This document shows, one piece after another, positions 60,201 through 64,000 of a stretch of 64,000 nt of DNA. The DNA lies in contig JAMXBD010000572.1 of NCBI GenBank assembly GCA_024138025.1, forward strand, positions 744,001 to 808,000. Direction: 5' to 3'. The notes beneath the pieces are model-generated. The model was not told the origin of the DNA, did no database searches, and was given only the letters and a program-made list of their open reading frames with translations. Numbering within the stretch: the stretch's first letter is position 1; every line of letters starts with the position of its first letter. This DNA is from Combretum micranthum (Eukaryota > Streptophyta > Magnoliopsida > Myrtales > Combretaceae). The translations under genes and the position numbers were made by a program.

Positions 60201-60259
60201 AATTTGTCTCAACTGAAAATCAATATGCTGATATATTTACTAAACCTCTGAAAAAATGA
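57236..60259 (+). pseudogene. SIRE pol relic: protease, integrase, RT, RNase H
   Basis: Protease active region WYLDSGCSGHMTGD (57262-57300), then FGDDSRGKIIGTGTIGY, VKGLKHNLLSISQLC. GAG-pre-integrase: KKLGHVIFNHLEKL and CSTCLKNKM (57643-57770). Integrase: GLVIVDDFLRYTWVFFLKHK (57880-57935), LRTDHGTEFDNASF (58012-58053), and [42 protein letters not shown] (58867-58926), [20 protein letters not shown] (59098-59157), and the catalytic YVDD at 59364-59375. RNase H: ISWSSKKQNSVALSTAEAEY (59930-59989) and YADIFTKPLKK, followed by TGA (60257-60259). Frame breaks occur near 57310, 57864, 58120, 58459, 59283 and 59801. The two long open stretches (58549-59283 and 59915-60259) show it was functional recently. 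Confidence 0.92.
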
Positions 60260-60349
60260 GATTTGAATTTTTACGAAATGAAATTGGAATATGTAATCCT
60301 TTTTAATTAATGATTTCAAAAGACAAAAATCAAATTTGAATTTTCGTCT

Positions 60350-60369
60350 AAAAAAAAAAAAGGAGGAAA
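60350..60369 (+). other. Internal purine tract downstream of SIRE pol
   Basis: An all-purine run, twelve A followed by GGAGGAAA, lies 90 bases after the RNase H stop. It looks like a polypurine tract but is 2.4 kb before the real 3' LTR. It may be a second primer site or the relic of a shorter element to which the extra ORF was added. Confidence 0.4.
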
Positions 60370-60540
60370 TTGGCGGTATTTCTTTTCCTTGGGAACATGC
60401 AGATGAAGTCCATCATTTCCAACGTTCGTCTACTCAAACATCACTCTCTGATCAAAAACAAAATCACATCTTTACTCTCTTTATTCTTCATCTTTGTTCT
60501 TGATCATCCTGTTCTTCATCGTCCTTAAAAATTTTCTAAC

Positions 60541-62375
60541 AATGTCTTCAAGAAAGTCTTACCGTTGGCTTCTAAGGGTTTAAAACAAAACCAATAGAGG
60601 GAACCATATCAGTGGAGGATGATCCTCAGACTCCGAAGAAACCCTAGAAACCTTGACAAAGGAAGGCAATCGACGAGAGAAAAGATCTAAACTTGAACAA
60701 GATCCACAATCCAAAAATGAGGAACAAGAGAAAGAAAGAAAGGTTGAGGATACTTCCTCAGAGGAACCCGTTGCTTCCTCTGACTTCTATTCAGAGAGTA
60801 GTTCAGAGACTACTCATTTGGCTCCCCAATCACAACGAAAAAGGAAGACAACCTCGAACATCCAAAACATCCTCTCTTGCCAAAAGACAAAAACTTACAA
60901 CAAGTAAGATTCTGGAATGTTCTTTTTGATCTTAAATTTTTTAGGGAACATGGTTTTATTTGTGAAGAATGGCTTGGTCGAATAGGGTGTCAGAATCTAT
61001 GTAGTCTTTCTGATATGGTAGATGGTTCTTTGATTCATGAATTTTATGATAATCTACAACAACTGGAAGAGTCTGTTCTGAAAACTAAAGTAAGAGGAAA
61101 AACTTTTCTCTCAATAGGACAGTTTTGATAAAATGTTTTCAGATGAGTGATCAAAAGGATGACACAAGGATACTGCAATATGATCGAAAATCATTGTATA
61201 AAGAGCTAAATGATGGGGTTGGCGATTTTGTGGAAAAAGACATATTCTCAACTGAGTTTGAATTAATTGTGCGTTTGCTTCACAAGCTCGTTGTTGACTG
61301 CATTCTTCCTAAGAATGGCAGTACAACAACCATTTCGAAAGAGGAGGCCATTGTTATATTGGCCATGAAGAAAAATTTGAAACTTGATATGGCTGGGATG
61401 ATTTTGTGTCATATTTGGAGGACTAGAAATAATAGGCCATATGGAAATATGCTGATGAAGTTATTTGAGTTTAAGAAAATACATATTTCAAAAAATCCCA
61501 AAGTTTCTATTTCATTAAAGAAGATAGGTGAAACTAATCTCAAGAAAATGGGGATACAAGTGGTAGATTATTTTGGTTTTCTAAAGATGGTTCATGGTAT
61601 CTTAATCCTCAGTTTAGTAAAAGTAAATTTGATTGGGAAAAGATTAGATCTATTGCTGAGGGGGAGATAGTCTATCAGGCAGAAGGTTCCTCAGAAAGAA
61701 CAAAGACAAAGGAAGATAAGGAGAAAACCTCAAAAAGGAAGGAAAAGAACAAATGGAAGAAAAGAAGGGAAGAAGATATTCTATAAGGACAGGAGGCAAA
61801 TTCGAGATTAAAGAAGGTAAAAGGAAGACTCATGATAGTGACTCAGAAAGTGAGTAGAAGGAAGGACTTATTTTGATCCGAGAGGTGAATCTTCCCATTC
61901 TCGTTCGGTTCGGATGAACGTTGAAAAGCTCATCAATGAACACTTCGAGTCATTCAAGAAATCTCTAATAGAATCTATTCTTGATTCTATTAAAGATATT
62001 TGTGATCGTGAGTCTAGTCATCCTCATCTTTCATCACTCGAGCTCCACCTGCTTTTGGCTCCCCTGCTGAACCAACTGATATGTATCTTCTCCCATACAT
62101 GAAGATGTTGCCTATGATCAACCTCTTTGATCATCTGAGAATGCAACATTTCCAGCTATGCTGTTTCTCTCTTCTTCTCCTGCATAGGATTCTCTTACTC
62201 CCTTGGCTATTCTTTCTTCTGAATCCATCTGCAAATCGTCTTCATCTCATCAACCATCTGAAGTGGAGTCATAACATCAATTCTAAATTTTCTTTAACTC
62301 CACAATCTGGTCCCCATAGATTCCACCAATTATCCCTCCAGCAAGACAAGTTTTTCGCCAAAGAAGAAAAATGAA
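60541..62375 (+). pseudogene. Extra ORF of the SIRE element (env-position ORF), broken
   Basis: A possible start MSSRKSYRW lies at 60541. The N-terminal part is charged and serine-rich (SSEEPVASSDFYSESSSETT, about 60750-60810). A globular part follows: FFREHGFICEEWLGRIGCQN (60937-60996), IHEFYDNLQQLEESVLKTKV (61033-61092), then, after a shift, FELIVRLLHKLVVDCILPKN (61257-61316), KEEAIVILAMKKNLKLDMAG (about 61340-61400) and RPYGNMLMKLFE. This resembles a domain annotated as plant transposon protein that occurs in several retroelement families; in SIRE elements an ORF here has been called env-like. I see no signal peptide, transmembrane helix or heptad region supporting an envelope role. The C-terminal third (61900-62375) is Ser/Pro/Leu-rich and shifts frame repeatedly. 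Confidence 0.6.
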
Positions 62376-62794
62376 GGCTCAAAAGAAAGGCTTTTATTTA
62401 CCTTATAAGAAAGACAATTGATTTTATTTTCTAATGACTTTGTTTCAAGACTCTTTTTTTTTTTTTTTGGTCTGTAATATTTGACTTCTTGATGATCATT
62501 GCATCTGCATATTTTCTCTTTTTATCTCCATTGTGATGTTAACAAAAAGGGGGAGAATGGTTAGAGCACATTAAAAATATTTTTGCTGCTGATGATGTTG
62601 CTGATAGTTGCTAATGTTCTGTGGATGTTCTAATGTTCTGTAATTTGTTACTACTGATATGAATACTACTAATAGGTTGCGGAAAAAGAAAATACTTATG
62701 CTGCTGCAAAATTTTTATGCTGCTGTTACTTAATTTGTTAAGTTCACAAATAGTTGTTTCAACAAAAATATTTTTGTGGGGTTTTGTTATCATC
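62376..62794 (+). other. Spacer between extra ORF and PPT
   Basis: T-run near 62454-62468. The phrase ATGTTAACAAAAAGGGGGAG near 62536-62555 resembles a second polypurine tract (AAAAAGGGGGAGAATGG). CTGCTGATGATGTTGCTGAT-type repeats run from 62584. No coding sense seen. Confidence 0.5.
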
Positions 62795-62807
62795 AAAAAG
62801 GGGAGAA
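62795..62807 (+). other. Polypurine tract of the SIRE element
   Basis: AAAAAGGGGAGAA ends one base before the 3' LTR start TGTTGATTTC at 62808. A nearly identical run, AAAAAGGGGGAGAATGG, lies about 250 bases upstream (62545-62561). Confidence 0.9.
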
Positions 62808-64000
62808 TGTTGATTTCTCTCAAGAGATGATTTTGATGATAACAAAAAGAGTTAAATGTTTCTCATATAATTTGTTTAAGTGTGTAGCAATGAATGTTAG
62901 CAATATAGAATCATATCAAAAGTTTATCAGAAGGATAAATGTTTTTTAAGCATGATAATACATCAGAAGGTAACTCAGAGACTTGGACATAGAGAGAATA
63001 ACTTTTCAGAAGGAAACTCAGAAGGTACGTGAACTGCACAAAATCAAGTGAATTCAAACGTGATTCAGATTTTGAAGACCTAGCTCAAAATGTTGAGTAT
63101 AAATTGGTGTTATACTCAATGTGTTCCACAAAGTTGGATTAAATCCACAGGGTTTATTTTTTAAAATCATTTGAAGGAACACGAAAATTTTGTCGAAGGA
63201 AATAAACGTTCAAGAAGCTAAATCTGATTTTTATCAAAAGTAAATTTTTAAGGAGCAAGTTAGTTTGTGTAATGAGAAGGATTTACAAAGTCAGAATTTT
63301 ATGGATTATGTCCAAATTATTCACGCAAAACAGGAAGATAAGCATGAACAATGGATAACGTGCAGTAATTCAACACGGTCAAGTTCAAGTCCGATTTTCC
63401 AGTTTTTAGATAACCATATCAGTTGAAAGATATTTATATTATCATCTGAAGATGGATTATGAAGATAAATTCAAGATTTCAAATTCAAATTAAGTCAATT
63501 GAAGATAAGTTGAAGCTGATATCTCGGAAGTAAACGAGCTGATCTCTCGGACGGAAAATCTAGTAGAATTAATCCATTGATTGTCTAGCCATTGCAGTTG
63601 TGAGAATAAAATAAAAAAAGAAGAACGAGGCAAAAGACAGAACAACAAGAACACGAAAACTCAGAAAGTTCAAAAAGCATTCATACGAAAACTGTTAAAT
63701 TTTACTATTCATTGAGCAAAAAGTTGAGGAAACTCAAATTTTATATTCCTCTTGATTTGATTTTACTCTTTGTGAGTTGAGAGTTACAAGTAGGCTTAGT
63801 TGATTGATTGTTTGTGAGAATCAAGCTAAGTGAATTGTAGCCAAAAGATTGGCAAATACTTCTTGTAACTTCTTTGATTTGATTGGATAGTGGAACACAA
63901 CCGGTGAGGAGTACCGGGACCCTGGCTTGGAGCTAGAAGAGAGGATTGACACACAAGGCAGAACCTCTATACATCGATTTGCAATCTCTTCTCCTTATCT
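62808..64000 (+). mobile_element. 3' LTR of the SIRE element, cut by the window edge
   Basis: The first 1193 bases are present and match 53995-55189 in register with small indels. Differences are mainly single bases, with a few 1-4 base indels. The missing end would confirm the LTR length and the AAAAT target copy. Confidence 0.92.

Larger units (their letters stand above)
53995..64000 (+). mobile_element. SIRE-type Ty1/copia element with extra 3' ORF, open at right edge
   Basis: Plus-strand layout: 5' LTR from 53995, gag 55407-57235, pol 57236-60259 in copia order (protease, integrase, RT, RNase H), an extra ORF region 60541-62375, PPT 62795-62807, and 3' LTR 62808 to the window edge. The LTR copies match from their first base and run in register (1195 bases versus 1193), differing at roughly one position in 20-25 in the first 300 bp, so this is the youngest insertion seen here. 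The AAAAT before it (53990-53994) should recur after the 3' LTR, out of view. SIRE elements are recognised by a long gag with two zinc knuckles and an additional ORF after pol, both seen. Frames are broken in several places. Confidence 0.9.

Noticed and set aside
53995..64000. Possibility that the SIRE element is an integrated virus because of an env-position ORF
   Set aside because: LTRs, PPT, copia domain order and decayed frames identify a retrotransposon, and the extra ORF shows no envelope features.

Overview
This is plant nuclear DNA, and most likely from a eudicot. It is AT-rich, it carries one host-type gene relic (a land-plant-specific PPR protein with a DYW domain), and almost everything else recognisable is LTR retrotransposon. 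The element families seen are Ty1/copia (including a SIRE-type element), Ty3/gypsy of the Tekay chromovirus and Athila/Tat types, and solo LTRs. I saw no rRNA or tRNA genes, no CRISPR and no prokaryotic signals. No intact host gene was found. Nearly every reading frame is broken by stops and frameshifts.

Left third (1-19838). A Ty3/gypsy gag with its primer-binding site and 5' LTR lies on the minus strand (1-1546). The PPR-DYW gene relic follows (2721-4950, minus). Next comes a 5'-truncated copia element (6344-10200, minus), then an LTR-like block and a gypsy protease relic (10201-11658). After an unassigned stretch there is a degenerate telomere-like CCCTAAA region (13540-14510), a diverged ~0.58-kb duplication (14990-15930) and a second copia relic (about 16017-18350, minus).

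Middle (19839-36300). A solo LTR of 4130 bp sits inside a compound trinucleotide microsatellite with a perfect 5-bp target duplication. A nearly complete Tekay chromovirus (25366-34712, minus) has two LTRs of the same length (2285 bp), PBS, PPT, gag, protease, RT, RNase H, integrase and a chromodomain remnant. A third copia relic follows (34880-36300, minus).

Right half (36420-64000). An Athila element (36420 to about 49101, plus) is split by a 3482-bp solo LTR with a perfect 5-bp duplication. Beyond it is a stack of nested insertions. An ATHILA ORF-1-like reading frame is cut by a third member of the solo-LTR family. That copy is cut by an Athila/Tat-type LTR, which is itself cut by a SIRE-type copia element (53995 to the window edge) carrying an extra ORF after pol.

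The most interesting signals that ordinary gene calls do not explain are: (1) clusters of short inverted repeats in the U3 parts of several unrelated LTR families; (2) a fixed slot in the solo-LTR family that holds a different minisatellite in each copy; (3) a DYW domain that has lost residues of its deaminase signature; (4) a recurrent excess of TAG stops where CAG is expected, suggesting methylation-driven decay; and (5) the extra SIRE ORF. All identifications rest on recognising protein motifs and terminal-repeat structure by eye. No alignment or database search was run.
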